The notes below the pieces were generated by a model. That model was not told where the DNA came from. It worked only from the letters and a program-made list of their open reading frames with translations, and ran no database searches. Position numbers and translations under genes: made by a program. Source: Saccharothrix espanaensis DSM 44229 (lineage in GTDB: Bacteria; Actinomycetota; Actinomycetes; Mycobacteriales; Pseudonocardiaceae). From it: a stretch of 64,000 nt of DNA. The stretch is from assembly GCF_000328705.1 (NCBI RefSeq), contig NC_019673.1, positions 186,001-250,000 of the forward strand. The letters are read 5' to 3'. Below are positions 1 to 8,563 of this stretch, in pieces; position 1 is the stretch's first letter, and each line of letters starts with the position of its first letter.

Positions 1-210
1 CGCTGGCAGCTCAACTGGGCGAGGCCGGGCGTCCTCGTGGCGGGTGGTCGTCGGGTGGTTGCGGATCGTGCACGTTTGTGAAGATTGTTCGTAAAGGACT
101 GTCCAAAGCCGTCCCCGGTCAAGTACTTTCCCCTGCGAAAGATGTGTTTGGCCTGCTCGGCGGTTCGGGGACCGTCGCCGGCTACCGGTCCTAATTGGGG
201 GGACATTTTC
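1..210. other. Upstream non-coding region
   Basis: No gene is supported here. A reading frame stays open from about 85 into the surface-protein gene, but its residues look unlike coding sequence, and the secretion signal only begins after the TTG at 211. The stretch is probably the promoter and leader of that gene. I see no confident -35/-10 pair. Confidence 0.5.
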
Positions 211-3200
211 TTGTCCAATGGTGTTGCCGCGCGCCCTCGCGCGGCCAGACAGGTGCTGAGAACGACCACCGCGGCGTTGCTGGTGGCGGTTCTCGCGTTC
301 GGTGCCCAGCCCGCTTGGGCGGACGACACCGGCACCGGCGCTCCGGCCACGACTCCCGTGGAAACCGTTGCGCCGCCCGAAAACCCGGCTCCCAGCGCGG
401 AGCCGGAACCCAGCCCGGAGACCAACCCGGAGACCAACCCGGCGCCCGGCACGACCACGCCGGAAACGCCGGCCGGAACGCCCGAACCACCGGCTGCGAC
501 GCCTGAAGCGCCCGTGACCGAAGCGCCCCCGGCCGCGCCCGAAGCGCGGACGGAAAAGGCTCCGGCGCAAATCGGCGCGCAGGCCGCACCGGCCGACTTG
601 CGGGTCACCGCCGCATTCGACCGGTCGGAGTACCTGCCGGGCTCCTTGCTGCCCATCACGGTCACCGTCGAGAACGTCGGCGGCACCACGGCCGAGCAGG
701 TCCGGATCAACCGCGGCGGCAACGTGGGGCTGAACTCGGGCTGGGAGCTGTTCAACGAGACCTACACCCTCGCGCCCGGTGAGGTGCGGCGGTTCGACCT
801 GGTCGGGCGCCAGTACGACCAGAACGGCACCCAGGCGGAGTTCTTCTTCTACGTCAACCACTCGCGCCCCGACCCGACGCCCGAGGACACGTCGGCGAAG
901 GCCACCGCGAGCGTCCCGCAGCGGCGGGGCGCGATCTCCGGCGTGCTCTACACCGACGTCAACGCCAACGGCCGGTTCGACGCCGGCGAGCAGCGCGCGG
1001 GTGCCGAGTTCCGGATCGGCGGCGGCGCGCCGTCGACCCACCTGGCCGCCGTCACCGGCGCGAACGGCGAGTTCGCCTTCCCGGACGTGCCGACCGGCGA
1101 CTACTACTTCACGCTGACCGACGCGACGATCGTGGTGCGGCCGGGCCACAGCACGTTCTCCGTGCGGGAGAACGCGACGACGGACCTGGCGATCCCGACC
1201 GCCCGCCCGGTCTCGGACTCGCTGACCGCGCGGATCGAGCTGGACCGCGACACCTACGGTCGCGGCGACCCGATCACCGTCAAGATCACGCTCACCAACA
1301 CCGGCACCGCGACGCTGACCAACGTCATCGCGCTGTGCAACCAGGTTGGCGAGGACTCGACCCTGGGCAGCGGTCCGGGTTGGGCTCCGCTGCACCCGAA
1401 GGGCCCCGGCCTGACGATCGCCGCCGGTGAGTCCAAGGTGCTGGAGATCGCGGACGTCGTGCCGGACGCCGCTTACGAGGCCGGCTCCGTGCACGCGTAC
1501 TGCAACTTCGGCAACAACGGCATCTACGACACGGGCTACGTGGGTGCGTCGGACCAGGCGAAGGTCCTCGGCGCACGCGGTTCCGCCAGGGGTGACCTGA
1601 CCTACTACCCGCCGTCGGGCGCGCCGCAGAAGCTCGCCGACGTCGCGGTGCTCCTGGTCGACCGGTCGACCAAGGCCGTCGTCGCGCGGACGCGGTCGGA
1701 CGTCAACGGCGCGTGGACGTTCCCGGACGTCCCGGTGGGCGACTACGACGTGCTCGTGATCGGCCCGTACAAGTCGCGCTACAACCACGGGTTCGTGGCG
1801 CGGGTGCACGCCGTCAACAGCCCGGGCTTGGGCTGCGCCCTCGTCGACGGTCCGATGGTCCAGGAGCCGCCCCAGGGGCCGAACCTGTCGGTCACCGCCT
1901 CGTTCGACAAGGCGTCCTACGAGCTCAGCGACCGGCCGAAGGTCACCGTCAAGGTCAAGAACACCGGCAACGCGACCGCCCGGTACTCCCGCTTCGAGCC
2001 TCAGACGAGCCTCAGCGACCTGTACTACAACCGGACCCAGTGGGGCGCGTTCCACGACGGCGGCGGTGCCACCCTCCAGCCCGGTGAGGAGCAGGTCGTC
2101 ACGCTGACCGGCACCATCAGGGGTGAGCCCGAGTCGGTGCGCCTGAAGGGCCGGATCACGACGTCCGGGGACTTGGACGAGAGCGACAACGCGATCGACC
2201 TGGCCGCTCCGGTCATGCCCGCCACCGGTGACGCGGTCGCCCAGGTCTACGGCGACCTCGACGGGGACGGCGCGTACGACGACGGCGAAGGGCTGTCGGA
2301 CGTGCAGATCACGATCGGGGGCGGCCGGCCGTACAAGTTGGTCACCGGTCGGACCGACGCCTCCGGCAGGTTCCGCCTGGACGACGTCCCCACCGGCAAG
2401 TACACCGTGCGGGTCCACGACGACAAGACCGGTTGGGTCCGCCAGGACGACGGCGAACTGGTCGTCGTCGCGGACCAGGAAACCCAGGCCCAGTACGGCA
2501 TGGAGCGCCCGCTGTCCGACGAGCTGCACGCGTCGGTGGTCTTCGACCGCGACACCTACGGGCCCGACGACCAGGTGGTCGCCACCTTGACGCTGTCCAA
2601 CAGCGGGTCGAAGAAGGCCCTGTTCAAGGCGTTCTGCGGTGGCGGGGAGATCCCGGCGCTGATGAACGACAGCGGCTGGGGACCGTTCGACTCGAACGGC
2701 GGTGCCGGCGTGGAACTGGAAGCCGGTGAGACCCGCGTCTTCACCTACACCGTTCCGCTGCCGAACTACGCGGCCGACTACGGCGTGTTCGACATGTCGT
2801 GCACGTTCGGCCCCGACCGCAACATCCGGGGTCTGCCCGAGACCCGGGAGTTCGCCCGCGTGCCGGGTGCGGTGTGGACGAAGTCCGGCCGTGTGATCAC
2901 CAGGCCGACGCCGTACGAGCCGGTGCCCGTGCCGAACGTGACGATCGTGCTCACCGACTACTTCTCGAAGAAGCCGGTGGCGCGCACGGTGGCCGGTCCG
3001 GACGGGAGCTTCACGTTCTCGAACGTCCCGGTCGGTTTCTACACGCCGGTGATCGTCGGCCCGTGGAAGTTCAACGTCAACTGGGGCCCGGCCCCGTCCT
3101 TCCGGGTGATCCGGGGCGGCGCGACCACCGGGGACATCGACGTCGAACCCGGTCCCGAGGTCGGCGACCCGGGGAACTGGGAGGAGCCGCCGACCGGCGG

Positions 3201-3414
3201 CGGTGAGACCGGCGGCGGTGAGACCGGAGGCGGTGAGACCGGAGGCGGTGAGACCGGAGGCACGTCCGGCACGTCGGGCACCTCCGGCGGGTCCGGTGCC
3301 GAGGAGGCCCTCGCCGCGACCGGCGCGAGCGTCGTCGGGCTGGGCCTGATCGGGCTGCTGGTGCTGGCGTTCGGCGTCGGCACGCGTGTCGTCGGTCGCC
3401 GCCGCACGGTGTGA
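211..3414 (+). CDS. LAXTG-anchored multidomain cell-surface protein
   Basis: Large secreted protein (about 1067 residues) predicted to be covalently attached to peptidoglycan. The TTG at 211 is chosen because a strong GGGGGGA ribosome site lies 7 bases upstream and because a clean signal peptide then follows (basic start, hydrophobic ALLVAVLAF, AWA cleavage). A Pro/Glu/Thr-rich stalk of about 90 residues follows. The body alternates CARDB-like beta domains (repeated phrases such as FDRDTYG and LTNTGT) with SdrD B-like/carboxypeptidase-regulatory-like domains (DVNANGRFDAGE, DLDGDGAYDDGE, then DVPTGDYYF-type ends), in at least three rounds. A GGGET tandem linker comes before the sorting signal LAATGA, a hydrophobic segment and the basic tail GRRRTV. 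This matches class E sortase substrates (LAXTG); no sortase gene is in the window. The ligand is unknown; an adhesive or structural role is inference. Confidence 0.85.
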   Translation: MSNGVAARPRAARQVLRTTTAALLVAVLAFGAQPAWADDTGTGAPATTPVETVAPPENPAPSAEPEPSPETNPETNPAPGTTTPETPAGTPEPPAATPEAPVTEAPPAAPEARTEKAPAQIGAQAAPADLRVTAAFDRSEYLPGSLLPITVTVENVGGTTAEQVRINRGGNVGLNSGWELFNETYTLAPGEVRRFDLVGRQYDQNGTQAEFFFYVNHSRPDPTPEDTSAKATASVPQRRGAISGVLYTDVNANGRFDAGEQRAGAEFRIGGGAPSTHLAAVTGANGEFAFPDVPTGDYYFTLTDATIVVRPGHSTFSVRENATTDLAIPTARPVSDSLTARIELDRDTYGRGDPITVKITLTNTGTATLTNVIALCNQVGEDSTLGSGPGWAPLHPKGPGLTIAAGESKVLEIADVVPDAAYEAGSVHAYCNFGNNGIYDTGYVGASDQAKVLGARGSARGDLTYYPPSGAPQKLADVAVLLVDRSTKAVVARTRSDVNGAWTFPDVPVGDYDVLVIGPYKSRYNHGFVARVHAVNSPGLGCALVDGPMVQEPPQGPNLSVTASFDKASYELSDRPKVTVKVKNTGNATARYSRFEPQTSLSDLYYNRTQWGAFHDGGGATLQPGEEQVVTLTGTIRGEPESVRLKGRITTSGDLDESDNAIDLAAPVMPATGDAVAQVYGDLDGDGAYDDGEGLSDVQITIGGGRPYKLVTGRTDASGRFRLDDVPTGKYTVRVHDDKTGWVRQDDGELVVVADQETQAQYGMERPLSDELHASVVFDRDTYGPDDQVVATLTLSNSGSKKALFKAFCGGGEIPALMNDSGWGPFDSNGGAGVELEAGETRVFTYTVPLPNYAADYGVFDMSCTFGPDRNIRGLPETREFARVPGAVWTKSGRVITRPTPYEPVPVPNVTIVLTDYFSKKPVARTVAGPDGSFTFSNVPVGFYTPVIVGPWKFNVNWGPAPSFRVIRGGATTGDIDVEPGPEVGDPGNWEEPPTGGGETGGGETGGGETGGGETGGTSGTSGTSGGSGAEEALAATGASVVGLGLIGLLVLAFGVGTRVVGRRRTV

Positions 3415-3441
3415 CCTGAGCACGGTGTGACCTGAGCGGGG

Positions 3442-3469
3442 AAGGGGCGTGGCGCTGCCGCGCCCCTTT
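3442..3469 (+). terminator. Rho-independent terminator after surface-protein gene
   Basis: AAGGGGCG (3442-3449) pairs with CGCCCCTT (3461-3468) just after the surface-protein stop codon. A short TTTC follows. Confidence 0.65.
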
Positions 3470-3536
3470 CGCGTGTCCGGGGCGCGGTGTCCGGGCCGGT
3501 GTCGTGGGAGCCACACCGCGACACCCGGCGCAGAGT

Positions 3537-3551
3537 GTTAGCGTCGCTAAC
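3537..3551. promoter_or_regulatory. 15-bp palindromic operator upstream of TauE/SafE gene
   Basis: GTTAGCGTCGCTAAC is a perfect inverted repeat around a single central base, 28 bp before the start codon at 3580. The size and position fit a dimeric TetR-like repressor site. No candidate regulator gene is adjacent, so the binding protein is unknown. Confidence 0.5.
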
Positions 3552-3579
3552 CAAATGCGCTGAACGAGGGGACGTGGTC

Positions 3580-4329
3580 GTGACGACGTTGGAAGCGGTC
3601 CTCGTCGTCCTCGCCGGGGTGCTGGCGGGCGGCATCAACACCGTCGTCGGGTCCGGCACGCTGATCACCTTCCCGGTGCTGCTGGCGGTGGGGTTCCCGC
3701 CGGTCACCGCCAACGTGTCGAACAGCCTCGGGCTGGTGCCCGGCTCGTTCAGCGGGGCGATCGGCTACCGGCGCGAGCTGGTCGGCCAGGGGCCCCGGGT
3801 CAAGCGGCTGCTGCCCGCGTCGCTGCTCGGCGGCGTGCTCGGCGCGGTACTGCTGATCAAGCTGCCCGAGGACGCGTTCGCCGCGATCGTCCCGGTGCTG
3901 ATCGCGATCGCCCTGGTGCTGGTCGTGCTCCAGCCGTGGCTCAACCGCAAGCTCGCCGAACGCGAGCGGCACGAGCACGGCGGCGTCGCGCTGTGGGTCG
4001 GCGTGTTCCTGGCCGGCATCTACGGCGGCTACTTCGGCGCGGCCCAGGGCGTGCTGGTGATGGGCCTGATGGGCGTGCTGATGAGCGAGCACATCCAGCG
4101 GATGAACGCCCTGAAGAACGTGCTGACCGCGTTCGTGAACCTCATCGCCGGCGTGCTGTTCATCTTCATCGCCGACGTCGCCTGGGACGCCGTGCTGCTG
4201 CTCGCGCTCGGCTCGGTCGTCGGCGGCCAGATCGGGGCGAAGGTCGGCCGCCGGCTCCCACCGGTCGTGCTGCGCGCGGTGATCGTGCTGGTGGGAGCCG
4301 TGGCCATCGTGCAGATCCTGACCCGGTGA
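3580..4329 (+). CDS. TauE/SafE-family sulfite/organosulfonate exporter
   Basis: Integral membrane protein of 249 residues, mostly hydrophobic, with the TauE/SafE (DUF81) pattern: the first helix is followed by GGINTVVGSGTLITFP, and a second-half repeat carries GIYGGYFGAAQGVL. Members export sulfite or sulfonate-type anions by a poorly defined mechanism. The GTG at 3580 is preferred because AGGGGA lies 7 bases before it; the GTG at 3574 would overlap that site, and the longer frame from 3487 adds a hydrophilic leader without its own ribosome site. A perfect palindrome at 3537-3551 suggests repressor control. The gene stands alone between terminators and is convergent with the aminotransferase gene. 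The substrate cannot be read from sequence. Confidence 0.8.
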   Translation: MTTLEAVLVVLAGVLAGGINTVVGSGTLITFPVLLAVGFPPVTANVSNSLGLVPGSFSGAIGYRRELVGQGPRVKRLLPASLLGGVLGAVLLIKLPEDAFAAIVPVLIAIALVLVVLQPWLNRKLAERERHEHGGVALWVGVFLAGIYGGYFGAAQGVLVMGLMGVLMSEHIQRMNALKNVLTAFVNLIAGVLFIFIADVAWDAVLLLALGSVVGGQIGAKVGRRLPPVVLRAVIVLVGAVAIVQILTR

Positions 4330-4346
4330 CCCGCGCCGACCAGTCG

Positions 4347-4427
4347 GCCGGGCCGATCGGTCGCAGGTCGGCCGGGTCGATCGGATCGATCGGTCGCGGG
4401 TCAGCCGGGTCGATCGGTCGCGGGTCA
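4347..4427. repeat. 24-bp tandem repeat at a convergent gene junction
   Basis: Three imperfect copies of a unit built on GCCGGGTCGATCGGTCGCGG: 4347-4370, 4371-4403 (with a 9-bp internal duplication) and 4404-4427. The last copy contains the stop codon of the minus-strand aminotransferase gene. Confidence 0.75.
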
Positions 4428-5492
4428 GCCGGTGAAGGTGCGGGCGGCGGCCAGGAAGGCGTCGTTCTCCTCGGGCTCGCCGATCGTCACCCGCGCGCCG
4501 TCGCCGACGAACGCGCGCACCACGACCTTGTGCTCCAGGCAGTGCTCGTTGAACGCCGCGGTCCGCTCACCCAGCGGCAGCCAGACGAAGTTCGCCTGGG
4601 TCACCGGCACCTCGAACCCGGCCGCCAGCAGCTCGGCGCGCACCCGGCCCCGCTCGGCCACGATCGCCCGGCACCGGACCATCAGCTCGTCCTCGGCGTC
4701 CAGCGACGCCAGGGCCGCGACCTGCGCCAGCGCGTTCACGCTGAACGGCACGTAGACCTTGCGCAGGGTCTCGGCCAGCTCCGGGGAGCCCACCGCGTAC
4801 CCGACCCGCAGGCCGGCCAGGCCGTACGCCTTGGAGAAGGTCCGCAGCACCGCCACGTTGTCCCGCCCGGCCGCCCACTGCGCCTTGGCCAGCTCGACGC
4901 CGTCGGGCACGTCCGGGTCGTCCACGAACTCCTTGTACGCCTCGTCCAGCACGACCAGCGTCTCGGCCGGCACCTGCTCGATGAACCGCTCGATCTCGGC
5001 CCGCCGCAGCGCCGTCCCGGTCGGGTTGTTCGGGTTGCAGACGAACACCAGCCGGGTCTTGGGCGTGATCGCGGCGAGCATCGCGTCGAGGTCCAGGCCG
5101 TGCCCCGCGGTCAGCGGGACCCTGGTCTGGCCTGCGCCGACGACCGCGGTGATGATCGGGTAGGCCTCGAAGGACCGCCACGGGAACACCACCTCGTCGG
5201 CCTGCGTGCAGGTCGCCTGCACGAGCTGCTGGCACAGCGTCACCGAGCCGCAGCCCACCGCGACCTGGCCGGCGGGGACACCGAGCTTGTCGCCCAGCCG
5301 CGCCACGAGGTCGGTGGCGGCGGTGTCGGGGTAGCGGTTCACGGCGGTGGCCGCGTCCGCGATCGCCCGCACCACGCTGGGCAGCGGTCCGGCCGACACC
5401 TCGTTGCTGGCCAGCTTGATCGCTCCCGGGATGGTTTTGCCGGGGACGTAACTGGGTAGCGCGGAGAGGTCTGCGCGGGTTCGCACCGTCAT
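4425..5492 (-). CDS. Histidinol-phosphate/aromatic amino-acid aminotransferase
   Basis: PLP-dependent class I/II aminotransferase of 355 residues, the size of HisC and of the actinobacterial aromatic aminotransferase Pat. Visible signatures are the substrate/PLP loop [11 protein letters not shown], the DEAYKEF aspartate, and [15 protein letters not shown] with the Schiff-base lysine near residue 221, followed by the phosphate-binding arginine region. HisC converts imidazole-acetol phosphate to histidinol phosphate; Pat transaminates phenylpyruvate. No other his gene is nearby, so a stand-alone Pat-like role in phenylalanine/tyrosine synthesis is slightly more likely, but the two cannot be separated here. 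The ATG at 5492 has AAGGAG at good spacing; the longer frame to 5573 lacks one. It is cytoplasmic, monocistronic and convergent with the exporter gene. Confidence 0.85.
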   Translation of the reverse strand: MTVRTRADLSALPSYVPGKTIPGAIKLASNEVSAGPLPSVVRAIADAATAVNRYPDTAATDLVARLGDKLGVPAGQVAVGCGSVTLCQQLVQATCTQADEVVFPWRSFEAYPIITAVVGAGQTRVPLTAGHGLDLDAMLAAITPKTRLVFVCNPNNPTGTALRRAEIERFIEQVPAETLVVLDEAYKEFVDDPDVPDGVELAKAQWAAGRDNVAVLRTFSKAYGLAGLRVGYAVGSPELAETLRKVYVPFSVNALAQVAALASLDAEDELMVRCRAIVAERGRVRAELLAAGFEVPVTQANFVWLPLGERTAAFNEHCLEHKVVVRAFVGDGARVTIGEPEENDAFLAAARTFTG

Positions 5493-5611
5493 CCGAGGAC
5501 TCCTTCCGGTTCTGAGCTGGACGTTATCCCGCTCAAGACCCGGATGGGGCACAGCTGTCGTTCGGTTGCTCACGTTGACTGCCGTTCACCCCCACGTGGA
5601 AGGGTTGCCCC

Positions 5612-6295
5612 ATGACACCTACCCGCACCGAGACGCTCTCGCTCACCGACGGCCGCTCCTTGCGGCTGACCGTCGCCGAGCCGGAGAACGTCGTGCGCGG
5701 CGGCCTGGTCGTGCTGCACGAGGCGCGCGGCGTGACCGACACCGTCCGCGGGCTGGTGAGCGGACTCGCCGCGGAGGGGTGGCTGGCCGTCGCGCCGCAC
5801 CTGTACCGCGGCGCGGAGGACGAACCCGCGGACGTGGCGGAGCAGGTCAGCGAGCTGTCCGGGGAAAGCGTGCTGGCCGACACGGACGTCGCCTTCGTCT
5901 GGTTGGGACAGCAGGGCGTGAGCGCCGACCGGCTCGGTGTCATGGGCTTCGACCTGGGCGGATCGGTCGCGATGGTGGTTGCGGGAAGCCGAAGCATCGG
6001 CGCGGCGGTCACCGTCGGTGGCGGCGGCATCCTGGCGCCGCTGTCCGACGGGCTGCCGTCGCTGGTCGAGGTGGCCGAGGAACTGGCGTGCCCGTGGCTC
6101 GGGCTCTACGGCGACGACGACGCCGAGATCCCGTTCAGCGACGTGGACAAGCTCCGCGACGCCGCGGCGGCGGCACCGGTCGCCACGGACGTGGTCCGGT
6201 TCCGCGACACCAGCCACCGGTTCGACACCACGCCCGAGGCGAGCGCCGAGGCGTGGCAGCGGGCGCTGAACTGGTTCGACTCGCATCTGCGGTGA
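5612..6295 (+). CDS. Dienelactone hydrolase-family protein with altered nucleophile
   Basis: Alpha/beta hydrolase of 227 residues. The order of motifs matches dienelactone hydrolases: VVLHEARG near the N-terminus (oxyanion hole region), a nucleophile elbow at about residue 111 (MGFDLGG), GDDDAEIP carrying the acid residue, and TSHRFDT carrying the histidine. Classical members have Cys at the elbow (G-x-C-x-G); here the residue is Asp. That may change the chemistry towards an Asp nucleophile or abolish hydrolysis. AAGGG before the ATG supports the start. The gene is single; its downstream neighbour is the ESX operon about 155 bp away. The substrate is unknown. Family assignment is firm, activity is uncertain. 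Confidence 0.75.
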   Translation: MTPTRTETLSLTDGRSLRLTVAEPENVVRGGLVVLHEARGVTDTVRGLVSGLAAEGWLAVAPHLYRGAEDEPADVAEQVSELSGESVLADTDVAFVWLGQQGVSADRLGVMGFDLGGSVAMVVAGSRSIGAAVTVGGGGILAPLSDGLPSLVEVAEELACPWLGLYGDDDAEIPFSDVDKLRDAAAAAPVATDVVRFRDTSHRFDTTPEASAEAWQRALNWFDSHLR

Positions 6296-6449
6296 TCGGC
6301 CACCCACGCGCGGCAGAGAGTCTTTCCAGCGGCTTGGAACCAGACGCCCTTCCCGGTACATCTAAGGGGAGCGTCCGGCACGCCGATGCGGGCGCTGCTG
6401 GGTAACGCGCGGCTCGGCTGGGGCGACGACCGCAGTGCAGGGGGTAACC

Positions 6450-7220
6450 ATGAGCGACGGCAACACCGTTCCACTGACACAGCCCGCACCGGTCTCCACA
6501 CCGCCACCGGTGCCGGTCGTGGACACCTCGACGACGCAGGTGATCACGCCGGACGTGCTGCCACCGCTGGTGCCCGCCGGGCCGCCGGTCGTGGCCCAGC
6601 CCGTCACGGCCCCGCCGGACGCCTTCACCGCGGTCCCGGCCCCACCGGTCGCGGGCACCCCGGTGCCGGTCCCACCGGTCGCGGCTCCACCGGGCGTGAC
6701 CGCACCGGGCGTGACCACCGGCACGCCGGCTCCGGCGACGGACCCGGCCGCGACCCAGGTCGTGACCACCGACCCGGCCGGCGCGAACCCGGCCGCCGCG
6801 GTCCCGGCGGGGGCGAGCTTCACCGCCGCCGCGCAGACCGACCTGGCCAAGGCGACCACCGCGCTGGACGCGGTGGACAAGAACCAGGTGAAGCTCGACC
6901 TGGACAAGCAGGCCGTGCAGAGCCTGCTCAAGCTGATCACGCAGGCCCGCGGCCTGGTGGACAGCGTCCACACCAAGGCCGTGAACAGCCTCGACGTGGA
7001 GCTCCAGTTCGGCAAGAACTGGGTCGGCGAGGCGATCAGCCGCCGGCTGCGCGAGGTCGCGGTCGGCAACGACGCGTCCGCGGTGCGCGTGATCGGCGAC
7101 TTCATGCAGGTGCTGTTCGAGGTCGAGGAGACCATCCGCGACGCGGCGCGCAACCTCGAAGACGCCGACGACGACGCGGCGAACGCCTTCAACTCGGCTG
7201 GGGAGGTCAGGGGCTCGTGA
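6450..7220 (+). CDS. ESX-associated proline-rich protein
   Basis: First gene of a three-gene overlapping operon. The 256-residue product has about 120 N-terminal residues dominated by Pro, Val, Ala and Thr, with no signal peptide. A helical C-terminal domain of about 130 residues follows (from about SFTAAAQTDLAKATTALDAV), ending in a predicted long coiled region (FEVEETIRDAARNLEDADDD). The helical domain followed by an EspG-linked PPE-like gene suggests a type VII secreted partner or substrate. I do not recognise a named family. The ATG at 6450 has GGGGG at the right spacing and is preferred to the ATG at 6435. The stop codon overlaps the next GTG start (GTGA), which indicates translational coupling. 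Confidence 0.65.
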   Translation: MSDGNTVPLTQPAPVSTPPPVPVVDTSTTQVITPDVLPPLVPAGPPVVAQPVTAPPDAFTAVPAPPVAGTPVPVPPVAAPPGVTAPGVTTGTPAPATDPAATQVVTTDPAGANPAAAVPAGASFTAAAQTDLAKATTALDAVDKNQVKLDLDKQAVQSLLKLITQARGLVDSVHTKAVNSLDVELQFGKNWVGEAISRRLREVAVGNDASAVRVIGDFMQVLFEVEETIRDAARNLEDADDDAANAFNSAGEVRGS

Positions 7221-8563
7221 GCGACGACAGGCGCGGCGGCCGCGGTCACGGCAACCACGGCGGTCACGGTGGTGGCAACCACGGTGGTCACGGCGGCGGC
7301 AACCACGGCGGCGGCAACGGCGACGACAGGCACGAGCAGCCGCCCAGCCAGCTCGGCGAGAAGGTCGACTGGATGAAGTTCTCGCACCAGGACCTCTACA
7401 ACATGGTGCACACCGGCGTCGACCTGAAGGCGGCCGGCTCCGCGCAGGCGGACTGGGCCGCGGTCGGCAAGGCGCTCGACGAGGTGCAGGGCCTGCTGGC
7501 CAAGGCGATCACCCAGTCCCAGCAGGCGTGGTCGGGCGAGTCCGCCGACCGGGCCCGCGAGGCGCTGGAGTCGGTGGAGAAGTGGGCGCTCAACACCAGC
7601 GGCCACGCCGACAACGTCGCCAAGTGCATCGGCGACGAGATCCAGCACGTGGAGACCGCGCGGCAGATGATGCCCGCGCCGTCGCCCGCGCCGCCCACCA
7701 TCACGCCGGTCACCGGCGGTGTCACGCCGCCCGTGGGCACCCAGCCCGACACCCGCGCCGCGCTGGTCCAGCAGCAGCCCGCGTTCCGCGTGCCGTCGCA
7801 CGGCGCCGGCGCGCAGCGGCTGATGGCCGACGACCGCGGCGGCGACCTGAGCGGCTTGCGGACCGTGCCCCCGGTCGCGCCGACCAGCCCGTTCGTCGGC
7901 CTGGAGAACGTGGCCGCGCCGGTCGTCGACTCGGTCGTGACGGCCGACGCCACGCACCGGCAGGCGGCCGAGGTGATGGCCCTGTTCCAGCAGAACTCCT
8001 ACGCCGTCGACCGGACCGTGCCGTCGTTCAGCCCGCCGACCAACCCGGTCGCGCCGACGCCCCCGCCGGCCGTGGTCGTCACGCCCGGCCCGGTCGCCCC
8101 GCCGCCGCCGGACGGCGGTCCCGGCCCGGTGGTCGCCCCGACCCGGCCCGGACCGCAGGAGCGCGGCGCCACCACCCCGTCCCAGGGGCGCGGTGGCGGT
8201 GGCTCGTTCGGCCGCGGCGGGTTCGTCGGCGGCCGCGGCCCGATGCCCGTGCCGGTCGGCTCCGGTGGTGGTGGCGGAGGCGGTGGCCCCGCGCCGCTCG
8301 GTCCGCCCGGACTGGGCAGCGGCATCCTCAACGAGCGCTCGGGCGGGGCCAACCCCGGCGGCGTGACCAGCCAGTTCCAGGCCCCGAAGTCGGTCACGCC
8401 GCAGCACGGCATGATCGGCGCGGCCCCGATGGCCGCACCGCCGCCCGTCGCGTCCACCCCCGGTGGAGGTGGCAACGAGCGGAGCCGGCCGGGGTACCTG
8501 GAGGACGACGACAACGTGTTCGGCGTCGACCGCAAGGCAGCACCGCCGGTGATCGGCCTGTGA
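7217..8563 (+). CDS. PPE-like ESX substrate
   Basis: 448-residue protein in three parts. An unusual Gly/His-rich head (repeats of GGHGGGNHGG, residues about 7-38) is followed by a helical PPE/WXG-like domain (about residues 50-155) with the W-x-G turn in QAWSGESADRAREAL. A long Pro/Gly-rich disordered tail with runs of glycine and proline follows. There is no signal peptide, as expected for type VII secretion. The downstream neighbour is an EspG-family gene, the usual dedicated chaperone for PPE proteins. The GTG at 7217 has GGAGG 10 bases upstream and overlaps the previous stop; its own stop overlaps the next GTG. The His-rich head could bind metal, but that is speculation. Core ESX membrane genes (eccB, eccC, eccD, mycP) are absent here. 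Confidence 0.75.
   Translation: MSDDRRGGRGHGNHGGHGGGNHGGHGGGNHGGGNGDDRHEQPPSQLGEKVDWMKFSHQDLYNMVHTGVDLKAAGSAQADWAAVGKALDEVQGLLAKAITQSQQAWSGESADRAREALESVEKWALNTSGHADNVAKCIGDEIQHVETARQMMPAPSPAPPTITPVTGGVTPPVGTQPDTRAALVQQQPAFRVPSHGAGAQRLMADDRGGDLSGLRTVPPVAPTSPFVGLENVAAPVVDSVVTADATHRQAAEVMALFQQNSYAVDRTVPSFSPPTNPVAPTPPPAVVVTPGPVAPPPPDGGPGPVVAPTRPGPQERGATTPSQGRGGGGSFGRGGFVGGRGPMPVPVGSGGGGGGGGPAPLGPPGLGSGILNERSGGANPGGVTSQFQAPKSVTPQHGMIGAAPMAAPPPVASTPGGGGNERSRPGYLEDDDNVFGVDRKAAPPVIGL

Noticed and set aside
191..589. Minus-strand open frame across the start of the surface-protein gene
   Set aside because: Arg/Pro-rich shadow of the real frame with no start site or domain.
3487..3579. Upstream extension of the TauE/SafE gene from 3487
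   Set aside because: Adds a hydrophilic leader that includes the palindrome and has no ribosome site, whereas GTG 3580 has one.
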